Below are positions 42,782 to 51,993 of a stretch of 64,000 bases of DNA, one piece after another. A program made the translations under genes and the position numbers. The notes beneath the pieces were generated by a model. That model was not told where the DNA came from. It searched no databases and saw only the letters and a program-made list of their open reading frames with translations. The stretch covers positions 124,001-188,000 of the forward strand of contig JAQXJI010000006.1 in the NCBI GenBank assembly GCA_029008615.1, in the 5' to 3' direction. How positions within the stretch are numbered: the first letter of the stretch is position 1; each line of letters begins with the position of its first letter. The stretch is from Elusimicrobiota bacterium. Its GTDB lineage: Bacteria > Elusimicrobiota > Elusimicrobia > Elusimicrobiales > Elusimicrobiaceae.

Positions 42782-44809
42782 TTAAAATTTATAGGAAACT
42801 TCCCTACCCTCCCAAAGGATTCTTGCCGTCATCGGAATATGAGTCTGACCGTTTTGCAGCACTCCCCAAGCCATTACCAATCTTTCCATTTGATCATGGG
42901 CCCCGTAAGAGCCGGAAACGCCCATTACAATTTCCTTAACTTTCGCCGCTATCGCCGTCTGGCTTATGGCGTAAAACACTTCGTTGCTGTTTATTTCTAT
43001 CGGGAAAACGTGATGTCCGTATTTCTCGGCCGTTAAGATAATATTGGTAAAAAGTTCATTTTCGTCAACGCTCCTGGCCATACCGGTTTTGCCTATGCGC
43101 CAATGCTCGACTGGTTTGACGTAGAGCACTATGACGTCAGTGTCGTCGTCTTTCATTTCTTTAAGTATAGTATCCAAAGGATACATATTTTCCGGGTCGC
43201 GCATAGCAACCAGTACCCTGTTTGAGCCTTCAAGGCCGGCAAGAGCTTTTTCCAGGGAATCGGCTTCTATATGATTGAGCTTTTCCCTGTGGCCCTCTTC
43301 AAAAATATCATTGGCCTTCTGCGCGTTCATTCTTTCGGAAACATTGAATATCAAGAAGAAAAACGCCGCAAAAGAAAGCCCGGTTACCGTGGCCACCTGC
43401 TTTGTTATCAAATTTGTAAGGGCCAAAACCACCACTACGATTACAACCAAAATTCCGCCGACGGGGATTAAATAATGGTCAAATTTAAAATTTAAAGGCA
43501 TTATAAATTCGCGCTTCTTTTCCCTTTCTTTAAAGCGCAGAACGACTATTGAAGAAAGTTCGAAAACGAAGCTCCAAAGCACGCCGAAAGCATAAGCCTG
43601 GCCTATCAAATACAAGTTCCCGCGCGAGAAAAGTATCACCAAAATTTGCATTATGCAAATCATATTTATCATATGGTAAGTGGTACCGTGTTTCGGATGA
43701 ATTTTGCGGAACCAGTCAGTAAGTATGCCGGTTTCAGCCATTCTGCTCATAAGACCGTTTGCCCCTATTACGGACGTGTTGACCGCGCCGGAAAGCATTA
43801 CCGCACCCGCAGCGACCACGCAGAACTGCAAAATCAGTTTAAGGAAAGTCGGGCCGCTTAAACTCATAGCGAGGCCGGCCAAAAGATTGTCCTGATACTT
43901 CCCGGCCATAAGGTCTTCCGGGATAAGCAAAGCCGCAAGGAAGGTCAGCCCGCCGGTAAACACCAAGGCGAAAACAAATATTATCAAAGCCGCTTTTTTA
44001 AGATTTTGTATTTTTGGATATTCTATTTCCCTGAAAACCTGCGCCAAAGTTTCAATCCCGCTCAAAGCCAAAACCGAATGGCCCAGAGCCATAACGATGC
44101 CGAATATGCCTATATATTTAAGGAACGGGATATCCGCCGCCCAGCCCAAAGAGGCTTCTGTAAAATGGGGCGTTAAAGGGGGGAGTTTTACATTGTCTTT
44201 TATAAACAGGGTTATTACGGCCCAAAATACCAATACGGCGCATATCATTACGGAAAATTTTATAATGCGGGCGTTTTTATCGCTGGAGTCTTCAATTCCT
44301 TTTATGTTCTGGCGCCAGAAATATATTGTTACGGCTATTGCGAAAAGTATGGAAAATCCGTCGCCGTTTAAAGAAATTCCCGCATTAAAATATTCCAAGA
44401 CGGAATTTATAAAACCTACTATATACTGCCCGGCTGAAATGCCGCTGATAGGGCCCGTCAGAAGAAAATCAAACAATATCGCGGCGGTTGCCGCTTTTGC
44501 GGCGTTTTCCCCCAAACCGGCTTTTACCACTGGGAATATTCCGCCCCTTGTGAACATTGAACAGGCTTCTATATACATCATCAATATCGGTCCGGCGAAT
44601 ATCATTATCGCCAAAATGTACCAAGGGAAGGCAGGGCCTATCGCTTTCATTGCGATACCGCCGGCGTAAAACGCGCTTGAGCCGAAATCGCATAAAACGA
44701 TGGCGGCGGCTTTCCAAAAAGTTATAAACGTAAGCATAGCGGTAGTCATTACGACTACGCCTTTAAGTTTAAATTTATTTGTTTGCCCTTGGGCGGGATC
44801 GGGGTTCAT
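42782..44809 (-). CDS. APC-superfamily permease with C-terminal USP-like domain (KimA-like)
   Basis: This 675-residue protein has about 12 transmembrane helices (residues ~20-510, FGSSAFYAGGIAMKAIG near the start). A cytosolic C-terminal domain of ~150 residues follows, shaped like a universal-stress protein (NRVLVAMRDPENMYPLDTIL, VLYVKP, VKEIVMGVSGSYGAHDQMERLVM). This plan matches the KimA/YdaO potassium-proton symporters. An amino-acid permease remains possible. The ptsN gene 5 nt upstream encodes a PTS-Ntr regulator known in E. coli to control potassium transport, which supports a potassium role. Confidence 0.75.
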   Translation of the reverse strand: MNPDPAQGQTNKFKLKGVVVMTTAMLTFITFWKAAAIVLCDFGSSAFYAGGIAMKAIGPAFPWYILAIMIFAGPILMMYIEACSMFTRGGIFPVVKAGLGENAAKAATAAILFDFLLTGPISGISAGQYIVGFINSVLEYFNAGISLNGDGFSILFAIAVTIYFWRQNIKGIEDSSDKNARIIKFSVMICAVLVFWAVITLFIKDNVKLPPLTPHFTEASLGWAADIPFLKYIGIFGIVMALGHSVLALSGIETLAQVFREIEYPKIQNLKKAALIIFVFALVFTGGLTFLAALLIPEDLMAGKYQDNLLAGLAMSLSGPTFLKLILQFCVVAAGAVMLSGAVNTSVIGANGLMSRMAETGILTDWFRKIHPKHGTTYHMINMICIMQILVILFSRGNLYLIGQAYAFGVLWSFVFELSSIVVLRFKEREKKREFIMPLNFKFDHYLIPVGGILVVIVVVVLALTNLITKQVATVTGLSFAAFFFLIFNVSERMNAQKANDIFEEGHREKLNHIEADSLEKALAGLEGSNRVLVAMRDPENMYPLDTILKEMKDDDTDVIVLYVKPVEHWRIGKTGMARSVDENELFTNIILTAEKYGHHVFPIEINSNEVFYAISQTAIAAKVKEIVMGVSGSYGAHDQMERLVMAWGVLQNGQTHIPMTARILWEGREVSYKF

Positions 44810-44814
44810 AACTG

Positions 44815-45273
44815 TCAGAGTGAAAAACTTTTAAGCAGTTGGCTTTTGTCTTGCGTATTGCCAAGCTCTTTTATAAAATCCGGGTTGAACTTTTCCGCCA
44901 AAGCGGCCAAAAGTTTTAAATGGCTGGAGAAAAAAGCCGGCCCCGCCGGAGAAAGGAATAAAAACATAACTTTTACGTCAAGCCCGTAATCGTCTTTTAT
45001 AGGTTCGGGAAGGACGGCCGCCGCGGCTTGGAAAGCTTCCAAATCCTCTATCCTTGCGTGCGGAATGCTTAGGCCGGTGTCAAGCGTAGTGCTTATACCC
45101 TGTTCCCTTTTTAATACGGAAGAAAGAACTTCCTCCTCGTTTAAAGCGGGCAGTTCGGCACAAATGGAATGAACCAATTTTGCCACCAAATCCTTTTTGA
45201 CGATATTTTCCCTTATAATAAATATTCTTTTCTCGTTAAGTATTAAAGGGAGATTATTATTATGATTATCCAT
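44815..45273 (-). CDS. ptsN: PTS EIIA-Ntr-type regulatory protein
   Basis: This 152-residue EIIA of the fructose/nitrogen type has the phosphorylatable His in TGLSIPHARIEDL near residue 68. It lacks any EIIB or EIIC part and no sugar permease is near, so a regulatory role is likely. E. coli PtsN acts on potassium transporters according to its phosphorylation state. TATATT ends 7 nt before the ATG. The donors PtsP/HPr are not in the window. Confidence 0.85.
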   Translation of the reverse strand: MDNHNNNLPLILNEKRIFIIRENIVKKDLVAKLVHSICAELPALNEEEVLSSVLKREQGISTTLDTGLSIPHARIEDLEAFQAAAAVLPEPIKDDYGLDVKVMFLFLSPAGPAFFSSHLKLLAALAEKFNPDFIKELGNTQDKSQLLKSFSL

Positions 45274-45336
45274 ACCTAAAAATATATACTAACAAAAGGA
45301 CGGCGGCTAGTCAAGCGGGGCGGAATTTGCCCCAGT

Positions 45337-45369
45337 CCAAAACAAAGCCGCGCCCGGTAAAGGCGCGGC
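45337..45369 (-). terminator. Intrinsic terminator after the TldD/TldE-like pair
   Basis: GCCGCGCC (45347-45354) pairs with GGCGCGGC (45362-45369). On the reverse strand the stem is followed by TTTGTTTT. Confidence 0.75.
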
Positions 45370-45381
45370 CTGAAAAAGAGA

Positions 45382-47010
45382 TTAATCAGCTTTGGGCTTT
45401 TCCAACTTGGGCGGTTTTTTATTTTCAGCTTGGCTGGGTTTTAATTCCAATTCGCTTAATATCACCGAAGGCGCGATAATCGCATAAGGCGGAAAAGAGG
45501 AAGAATAATAATTTGTCGCCGTCAAATCTTCCCCTGCGGCGGAAATATCCCTTAAAGTTCTGGCGGAAAGAATAGGCATTTCAAAACCGTGGGTAATGGT
45601 TTCCTCTCCGGTTTTGGCGTCCACTTTATAGGCAGTTATATTATCGCCGTCAAATCTGCGGATTATATAGCAGTAATCCAAATTCTCTTTAAGACAGTCC
45701 CGCATAAGGCGTTTTTTTAGTTCGGATTTGCTCAAAGTTTTTTGCGGCAAAAAGAACAAATTTGAAGGTGCGGCCTTGGCGTAGAGTTTGTTTTCAAAAA
45801 AGCCCAAACGCGCGTGCCCGTTGGTCTTGCCGGAGCTTCTGGTTGCGGGCAAATCAGTCAGTTTGCCGTCCTTTACTATTTGCAGTTTTGAGGGTTTTAC
45901 GCCCTCATCGTCTATTTTATAAAAGCCGGCTAGCTTCCTTCCGTCAAAAGTTTCGGCTCCCGGATCGTCTACTACATTAAAATCAAAAGGCATTACTTTA
46001 AGGCCTTTTTTAAGGGCAAATTCGCCCATATTATAATCTTTTTCATTGGTTAATGAGAGCGTTTTCTTGGTATTGGTTACGTTTTTGGCAAAGGTTCTGT
46101 TGAAAAGGTAAGCCGCGGCTTGTTCTTCCAAGAGAACGGGGCCTATAAAAGCTGTGCCTTTCGGGGAAAGCAGGGCGGACTGCATTTCCTTGGAAAGATC
46201 TTCCGCCGTTTTTAAAAGTTCTTCTTTTGACGGCAATTCCGATTGATTTTTATATGAAAGAACTTTTGAGGCTTCAATCGGGAAACCTTCCGGGGTGTCG
46301 GCTTTGGCCGATATGCTGATTATTAATCTGGAATTGTCTTTAATGTATTTTGCTCCTTCGCTTGAAAGGAAAAATACCGCATTTTGTCTTATTGCCGCGT
46401 AGACGGAAAAAGTTTTTAAAGCTTGCACATTCCCGCAGGCGGACATTTCCTTTGCCAACGCGGTTAAATAATCCCGGTCAAAAGGCTGAAACTGCAAAGA
46501 AGGCGTATCCGAAGATATTTCCGCCGCACTGAAATCCGGATTATCCTGTTTTACTTCTTTTTTCTTTAAGTATGCGATTTTTTTGGTATATTGATCCAAA
46601 GCCTGTTTGTAAGCGTCGTCGGTTTGCAGCCAAAGCGCTCTTCTCAGGCTTTCATAAGATATGCTTGGCAACTGCCCTTCCGCAGTGGAAATGACCGTAT
46701 TTTCAAAGAAACTGTTGTCCGTTTTTTTGTCGCCGGCGCGCAGCATAACGCTTATGCTTATGTCGCCTTCGGATTCGCTTTGGGCAAATTTTTCACCCAT
46801 AAAAGCCCCTACGTAAAAGGAGTTTTCCGCTTGAACTTTGTAAGCGGCGTAATGCGGTTTTGCAGCACCTTTGGTTTTAAGGTTTTTCATCGTACGGATC
46901 ATTTCGTCCTGCATAGCTTTAAAGATAATTTCCCCGTCTTTATTAACGTCAAAGGCGTTTGCTTCGCCCAACAAAAACAGAGCTGTTAAAAAGAGTAAAA
47001 GTTTTTTCAT
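45382..47010 (-). CDS. Exported TldE/PmbA-like protein without metal motif
   Basis: This 542-residue protein of the TldD/PmbA (U62) family has a signal peptide (KKLLLFLTALFLLGEANA). The segment where TldD has HExxxH reads LLEEQAAAYLFNRTF, so it lacks the metal-binding histidines and is the TldE-like partner. TldD/TldE form a heterodimeric protease that degrades unfolded peptides in known cases. The start overlaps the TldD-like stop by 1 nt. Its exported location is unusual for the family. Confidence 0.78.
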   Translation of the reverse strand: MKKLLLFLTALFLLGEANAFDVNKDGEIIFKAMQDEMIRTMKNLKTKGAAKPHYAAYKVQAENSFYVGAFMGEKFAQSESEGDISISVMLRAGDKKTDNSFFENTVISTAEGQLPSISYESLRRALWLQTDDAYKQALDQYTKKIAYLKKKEVKQDNPDFSAAEISSDTPSLQFQPFDRDYLTALAKEMSACGNVQALKTFSVYAAIRQNAVFFLSSEGAKYIKDNSRLIISISAKADTPEGFPIEASKVLSYKNQSELPSKEELLKTAEDLSKEMQSALLSPKGTAFIGPVLLEEQAAAYLFNRTFAKNVTNTKKTLSLTNEKDYNMGEFALKKGLKVMPFDFNVVDDPGAETFDGRKLAGFYKIDDEGVKPSKLQIVKDGKLTDLPATRSSGKTNGHARLGFFENKLYAKAAPSNLFFLPQKTLSKSELKKRLMRDCLKENLDYCYIIRRFDGDNITAYKVDAKTGEETITHGFEMPILSARTLRDISAAGEDLTATNYYSSSFPPYAIIAPSVILSELELKPSQAENKKPPKLEKPKAD

Positions 47011-48734
47011 TATTTTTTGCCTCCTTTGTCTTTCTGCGCCGCCGGGGGCGTCAGTATGGGCAGATTGTCATAAGATTTTTGCACTTTTTCCACTTCCAAT
47101 TCCGATATCAATACGCTGGGGGCTATCGCCGAAACCGGCACCCAGCCGGATTCCGCTCCGCAGGAGCCGTTGAATACGGCGTAGTCGTCAGCCGCGGCTA
47201 TTATTTTGTTAAAGCTTGTCAGCGGCGTGCCGACTATGTCTGCTCCGCGGATAATTTCGTCGGGTCTGTCGTCCGGGAAAACTTTGTAAACGAGTAAGGG
47301 TTGGACTTTAAATGATTGTGGATTTGAAGTGTCCAACATAGTAAAACCGCCGGAAATATCATCTATCATAAGCCCGTAAGCCTTGTTTTGTTTTTTGATT
47401 TCGTCTTTAAGCATTTGCTTTAAAGTGGGAAAATCAACCGTGTGAGCGGCTTCGACAACGGTAATGCCCATTCTGGATACTGCTCTGTACCTTGTCTGTT
47501 TCCTGCCGTGTCCGTTTGAGCGGGCAAAGCCTTTTATAGGGGAGCGGCCCATTAAAAATCCTTTAAGTACGCCGTCTTTTATTATCGTTACGTTTTCGGA
47601 AGGGACGCCTTCGTCGTCATAGGCGTAATATCCGCGCAGAGGAATATTTTTAAAATATTTCAAAGTCGGATTATCATAGACGCTGATTAAAGGCGAAATG
47701 ACGTCTTTATCCGTTTTATTGGTAAAAGTTTGGCCGAAGTCATCGTCTTTTTGGCGGTGTCCTTCAACTCTGTGCCCCAAAATTTCGTGGAAGAAAACGC
47801 CCGTAGCTCTGTTTTTGAGAATTACCGGCCCGTGGAAAGGCTCGGCCGCTTCTGCGTTCTGCAAAGCTTTAAGTTCTTCTATGGATTGTTTGATGTCTTT
47901 TTTGATTTTTTCCGGCGAGGGCATTTCTTCCGGGGAAGTAAAATCATAATAATTGCCTCTTTCAAGGTTCATCCCATCTTTATTGCGGGAAGTTATCGTA
48001 TAACCTATTCTGCCGAGTATTTGCCCCTGTACGGTTCTTACCCCTTCCGAATTGACGAAATATTTATTCTTAAGACTTGCGCTGTAAGAAGCCGAAGAAG
48101 ACATTATAAAACTTTCATCTTTGAACAGGGCGGAGTATTCGTCCAGTTCTTTTGCGGTTTTCCCCAAAATTTCTTTGGAAATGAGAGGCGTATTTTCTAT
48201 CGGCGCATAGTATGAAACGGGTTTTGTCTTGACCGAAAAATCGTCGGAATCGTCGGCGCGCTGGGCCGAAGTCATCGCATTTGTTTTTACTTTAAGATAG
48301 TCTTCCTGTGCGGCGGTGGCGGCGTCTTCCGTCAGAATCCAAAGCATATTTTTAATCTGCTTGGGGGAAGGCAGAATCCCGTTTACCAATATATTGGGGT
48401 TGCGCTGGGCAAAATCTATAGATTTAAGTTTGCGGGTATTATCGAGTTTGCGGCTGCCGGCGCGCGCGTCCACATCGGCCGTATAGCCGTTTGCCGTATA
48501 GATATAAGCGTTTTTGCCCAAAGTGGAAATTACCGACGCGGACTGAGTGTTTTCAATTTGATAGGAAAGAAAGTAAATCGGCGGATCCAGTTTGGAAAGT
48601 TTCTTAATGGAGCGGTTAAGTTCACTCTGCATAGCTTTTACCACTTTGTCGTTTTCAATGTCTTTTACGGAATCAGCGGCGAATGCACAGCAGACCGTAA
48701 AAAACAGGCATATCAAAACGGAAAATTTTTTCAT
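47010..48734 (-). CDS. Exported TldD-like metalloprotease
   Basis: This protein of about 574 residues has a signal peptide (FSVLICLFFTVCCAFA-AD). The metalloprotease motif HEILGHRVEGH is near residue 317, and the family segment GVPSENVTIIKDGVLKGFLMGRSPI follows. I chose ATG 48734 with aagggg upstream; a longer frame from 48794 would bury the signal peptide. It pairs with the TldE-like gene that overlaps it. The E. coli homologs are cytoplasmic, whereas both proteins here should be periplasmic. The peptide substrates are unknown. Confidence 0.82.
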   Translation of the reverse strand: MKKFSVLICLFFTVCCAFAADSVKDIENDKVVKAMQSELNRSIKKLSKLDPPIYFLSYQIENTQSASVISTLGKNAYIYTANGYTADVDARAGSRKLDNTRKLKSIDFAQRNPNILVNGILPSPKQIKNMLWILTEDAATAAQEDYLKVKTNAMTSAQRADDSDDFSVKTKPVSYYAPIENTPLISKEILGKTAKELDEYSALFKDESFIMSSSASYSASLKNKYFVNSEGVRTVQGQILGRIGYTITSRNKDGMNLERGNYYDFTSPEEMPSPEKIKKDIKQSIEELKALQNAEAAEPFHGPVILKNRATGVFFHEILGHRVEGHRQKDDDFGQTFTNKTDKDVISPLISVYDNPTLKYFKNIPLRGYYAYDDEGVPSENVTIIKDGVLKGFLMGRSPIKGFARSNGHGRKQTRYRAVSRMGITVVEAAHTVDFPTLKQMLKDEIKKQNKAYGLMIDDISGGFTMLDTSNPQSFKVQPLLVYKVFPDDRPDEIIRGADIVGTPLTSFNKIIAAADDYAVFNGSCGAESGWVPVSAIAPSVLISELEVEKVQKSYDNLPILTPPAAQKDKGGKK

Positions 48735-48787
48735 AATAAACCCCTTGTTACAGACTTTCCTAATTATAGCATTTAGTCGGGCGCATA

Positions 48788-48815
48788 TTGCCAAGGCTTT
48801 TAATAATGTTATAAT
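48788..48815 (+). promoter_or_regulatory. Sigma-70-type promoter of greA
   Basis: TTGCCA (48788-48793) and TATAAT (48810-48815) lie 16 bp apart. They give a ~42-nt leader that includes a small AGGCC/GGCCT hairpin before the ribosome site gggagg. Confidence 0.55.
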
Positions 48816-48863
48816 AAGAAGGTAGCTTTAGGCCTCAGGGCCTTAAGTTCGGGAGGACAGACA

Positions 48864-49337
48864 GTGAGTGAAACTTTTTATTTGAGCCGCAAAAATTACG
48901 AAAAGCTTAGAGAGGAACTTGACGCGCTTAAAAAGATAAAAGCCCAACTTTCGGAAGAAATCGGCGAAGCGGCCCGCCAAGGGGATTTGAAAGAGAACGC
49001 GGAATATACCGCCGCTAAGGAAAAACAGGCCGAAACTCTTTCTAAAATAAACGATTTGGAAATTCGCTTGCGCAATACCCGCATTACGGATGATTTGGAC
49101 GTTGACCGCAGCGAAGCCAGAATAGGCGCAACCGTTACCATAGAAGATTTATCCGACGGCGAACAATCCGTTTATACTTTAGTCGGTTCAATGGAATCCA
49201 ACCCGGAAGCCGGACTTCTTTCCGTAAAAACCCCGATAGCCACCGGCCTTTTGGGATGCAAAGAAGGTCAGATTTTTGAGGTTGCTTTGCCGCGCGGCAA
49301 ACGCAAATATAAATTAGTTAAGTTGGAATATAAATAA
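48864..49337 (+). CDS. greA: Transcription elongation factor GreA
   Basis: This 157-residue factor stimulates RNA cleavage in backtracked RNA polymerase. The N-terminal coiled coil holds the acidic tip GDLKENAEYTAAKEKQ near residue 40. The C-terminal FKBP-like domain is intact (VGSMESNPEAGLLSVKTPIATGLLG). The GTG start is supported by gggagg 7 nt upstream and by normal length. It is followed after 11 nt by the channel gene. Confidence 0.96.
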   Translation: MSETFYLSRKNYEKLREELDALKKIKAQLSEEIGEAARQGDLKENAEYTAAKEKQAETLSKINDLEIRLRNTRITDDLDVDRSEARIGATVTIEDLSDGEQSVYTLVGSMESNPEAGLLSVKTPIATGLLGCKEGQIFEVALPRGKRKYKLVKLEYK

Positions 49338-49348
49338 GGAGATACCAA

Positions 49349-50041
49349 ATGGGTGCGGAACTTGAAACTCTGGCTAACAGGACTATAGAACCTTTTGTAG
49401 TTCTTTTCAATAAATCGGTGGAGCTTATCCCCGGCATAATCGTCGCGCTTGTAATGCTGTTTTTGGGCTTGTTTTTATCTAGGTGGACAAGCACAATCGT
49501 ACGCAAACTTTTAAACGCGATTAAGCTTGATATGTGGACTTCCAAAATCGGCGTCAATGAAATTCTGACCAGGATCGGATTCGGCAAAAGCCCCACTTAC
49601 GTTATAGCTTTTGTTCTTTCTTGGGCCGTAATGATTACGTTTATTATGATAGCGGCCGATTCCTTGGGATTAAGCACCATAAGAACTTTGCTTTACAATT
49701 TGCTTGCTTTTATCCCCAAGCTTTTTGCCTGCATAGTGATTCTTTTTGCCGGTCTTTTGTTCGGCAGATTTGTGGAAAACGTGGTGCAGAACTCGGCCAA
49801 AGCCAATAATATAAGGGGGGGGATATTCTTCTCCAAGATAATAAATGTGGTGGTGGTAATATTCGCCATACTTTTGGCTTTGGAACAAATCAACATCAAC
49901 TTCGCTTTGATAAACGACGTTATTTTGATACTTTTGGCCTCTATGGGCTTGGGCTTGGCCATAGCTTTCGGTTTGGGCGCGAGGGACATCGTGGCCGAAT
50001 TCCTGAGAGAAAGCTTAAAGAAAGACGAAGACAAAAAATAA
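49349..50041 (+). CDS. MscS-related / conserved-TM-helix channel protein
   Basis: This 230-residue protein has five or so hydrophobic segments and the repeated TM-helix motif (ELIPGIIVALVMLFLGLFLSRWTS and FIPKLFACIVILFAGLLFGRFV), typical of the CmpX-like MscS-related family. The final helix LASMGLGLAIAFGLGARDIV resembles the MscS pore-lining TM3. It lacks the large cytosolic MscS domain. The likely role is a small mechanosensitive-type channel. It may be co-transcribed with greA. Confidence 0.8.
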   Translation: MGAELETLANRTIEPFVVLFNKSVELIPGIIVALVMLFLGLFLSRWTSTIVRKLLNAIKLDMWTSKIGVNEILTRIGFGKSPTYVIAFVLSWAVMITFIMIAADSLGLSTIRTLLYNLLAFIPKLFACIVILFAGLLFGRFVENVVQNSAKANNIRGGIFFSKIINVVVVIFAILLALEQININFALINDVILILLASMGLGLAIAFGLGARDIVAEFLRESLKKDEDKK

Positions 50042-50074
50042 GTTCAGCTTTGTTTTTGCAGTTTTCGTAAATTT

Positions 50075-50103
50075 AAAAACCCCGGGTAAAACCGGGGTTT
50101 TTA
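50075..50103. terminator. Bidirectional terminator between channel and receiver genes
   Basis: AAAACCCCGG pairs with CCGGGGTTTT around gtaaaa, with A's before and T's after, between convergent genes. Confidence 0.8.
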
Positions 50104-50120
50104 TCGTTCAGACAAATTTT

Positions 50121-50483
50121 TTATATGGCCAGTTTTTGTATGGACAAAGTCAAATCATCCATATCAAAGGGTTTATAAAGAATATCATCCGCGCCGGCGG
50201 CTTTGACTTCTTTATTCAAACTTTCTCTGTGCATAGCCGTTATTACAAGCACTTTAATATCAGGGTAACTTTCTTTTAGGCTTTTTAAGATGTCCATACC
50301 GGATTCTTCCGGGAAGAACATATCAAGCAAAATCAAATCCGGCATAAAGCCGCTGTTTAAAGCGTTAAAAAGTTCCTGAGAACCCTGCGCCGTGGCTATA
50401 ACGTCGTAACCTTCGCTGTTAAGAGCGTTTTGTATGGTCGTTCTAAGTACGGCCGAATCGTCCACTATGATAATCTTTTTCAT
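50121..50483 (-). CDS. Single-domain CheY-like response regulator
   Basis: This 120-residue receiver domain has the acidic pair VDDS near residue 7, phosphoacceptor Asp in LILLDMFFPE near 53, and Lys in DDILYKPFD near 104. There is no output domain, so it acts by protein interaction or phosphorelay. It starts 3 nt after the phosphohexomutase stop. The kinase partner is not evident. The two-component pair at 33902 already has its own regulator. Confidence 0.92.
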   Translation of the reverse strand: MKKIIIVDDSAVLRTTIQNALNSEGYDVIATAQGSQELFNALNSGFMPDLILLDMFFPEESGMDILKSLKESYPDIKVLVITAMHRESLNKEVKAAGADDILYKPFDMDDLTLSIQKLAI

Positions 50484-50486
50484 ATA

Positions 50487-51899
50487 TTATTTAAAAGCCG
50501 AGGCGATTTTTTCGCCGAAATCCAAGAAAGCTTCCGTTTGTTTTTTGTCGCCCGTTTCGCTATAAAGCCTTAAAATCGGCTCCGTGCCGGAAGGGCGTAT
50601 AAGCAACCATTCGTCATTATCAAGGATAATTTTAAGCCCGTCGAAAGTGTAAACTTCCGCTATATGACGGCCCAAAATCTTTTTGGGAAGCTTCTTTTTA
50701 AGCCTTTCCGCCATTACGGTTCTGTCTATGGCTTTGGATATGGGAAAATCCCTTCTTTGATAGCAGCTTGCGCCGTATTCTTGTTCAATTTCTTTCACAA
50801 GTTCGCTTAAAGCCATTTTGCGCTCAGCCATAATTTCCATAATGTACATTATAAGGGTAAGTCCGTCGCGTTCCGGCATAAGGCCCTGCCAGCAATAACC
50901 GCCCGATTCCTCCGAACCGAAAGCGATATCCTCCAAAGCGGTGCGTTCGGCTATATGTTTAAAACCTACCGGCACTTCTTCAAATTCCAATCCGGCGGCG
51001 CGCGCGACTCTCTTATTTAAATATCCCATAGAAAGGCATTGCAAAACTTTGCCTTTTGCTTTTTTGTTCTTTACAAGATTGTTAAGCACTATGGCCGATA
51101 CCATACAAGGGCTTAAGTATTTGCCTTTTTCGTCAATTAAGGCCGTTCTGTCGCCGTCGCCGTCAAAGGCCGCGCCGAGCAGACACTTGTTTTTTACGAC
51201 TGTTTTTTTAAGTTCGGCTAAATTTTCTTCCTTCGGCTCCGGCTTTATCCCACCAAAGCAAGGATCGTGGCTTGAGTTTAACGCTATAACGCGGTTTTCG
51301 CCTAAAATCTGTTCCATATATCCCGCTGCGCTTCCGTGCATATAATCAACTGCAGCTTTGCCTTTAAGGGCGGCGACTTTCTTTAGATTTACTTTGCCGG
51401 CTATATATTTAAAATAAATCTTTTCAAGCCCCGCTGACGCTTCGACCTGATGCCCTGGTATGTAAAGGACTGATTTTTGGTCCAAAAGTTCTTCTATTTC
51501 CTTTGTAAGCCTGGCGGAAATGGAACCGCCGTTAACTTTTATTTTGATGCCGTTGTACTGCTGCGGATTATGGCTTGCGGTAACCATTATGGTAATCCAA
51601 AATTTAGTGTAAGAAAGGCAGCTCATTACCGGGGTTGTTACGGGCTTATTGAGCAAAGTTACGTCAACTTTATTTAATTTTAAAATGCTGGCTATATCCG
51701 CGGCGAATTTATCGGAAAGGAAACGCCTGTCGTAACCGACGGCGGCTATATTTGTTTTTTCTCCCAGGTCCGAAGGCGCGTTTAGGTTGATAAAATCCGC
51801 CAAAGCCTGCGCCATTCTCCTGACGTTTTCAAAAGTAAAATCCCAAGCTATTATTCCGCGCCATCCGTCGGTGCCAAATTTGATGTCTGATGTAGCCAT
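50487..51899 (-). CDS. Phosphoglucomutase/phosphomannomutase
   Basis: This protein of about 470 residues interconverts hexose 1- and 6-phosphates. All loops are canonical: FGTDGWRG, TASHNPQQYNG with the phosphoserine, FDGDGDR metal loop, GSEESGG and RPSGTEPILRLY. The start ATG 51899 is chosen because it gives MATSDIKFGTDGWRG and has ggaggag 10 nt upstream. A longer frame to 52028 would run into the tmRNA gene. It contrasts with the altered paralog at 14091. Confidence 0.92.
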   Translation of the reverse strand: MATSDIKFGTDGWRGIIAWDFTFENVRRMAQALADFINLNAPSDLGEKTNIAAVGYDRRFLSDKFAADIASILKLNKVDVTLLNKPVTTPVMSCLSYTKFWITIMVTASHNPQQYNGIKIKVNGGSISARLTKEIEELLDQKSVLYIPGHQVEASAGLEKIYFKYIAGKVNLKKVAALKGKAAVDYMHGSAAGYMEQILGENRVIALNSSHDPCFGGIKPEPKEENLAELKKTVVKNKCLLGAAFDGDGDRTALIDEKGKYLSPCMVSAIVLNNLVKNKKAKGKVLQCLSMGYLNKRVARAAGLEFEEVPVGFKHIAERTALEDIAFGSEESGGYCWQGLMPERDGLTLIMYIMEIMAERKMALSELVKEIEQEYGASCYQRRDFPISKAIDRTVMAERLKKKLPKKILGRHIAEVYTFDGLKIILDNDEWLLIRPSGTEPILRLYSETGDKKQTEAFLDFGEKIASAFK

Positions 51900-51993
51900 A
51901 TATAAAACGCTCCTCCGGCAGAGCGGTTTAAGAGTCCGCCCCCGGTATAAAATATTTAAGCCCGTCCCGCTAAAGCAAGGCGGCAAAAACAAG

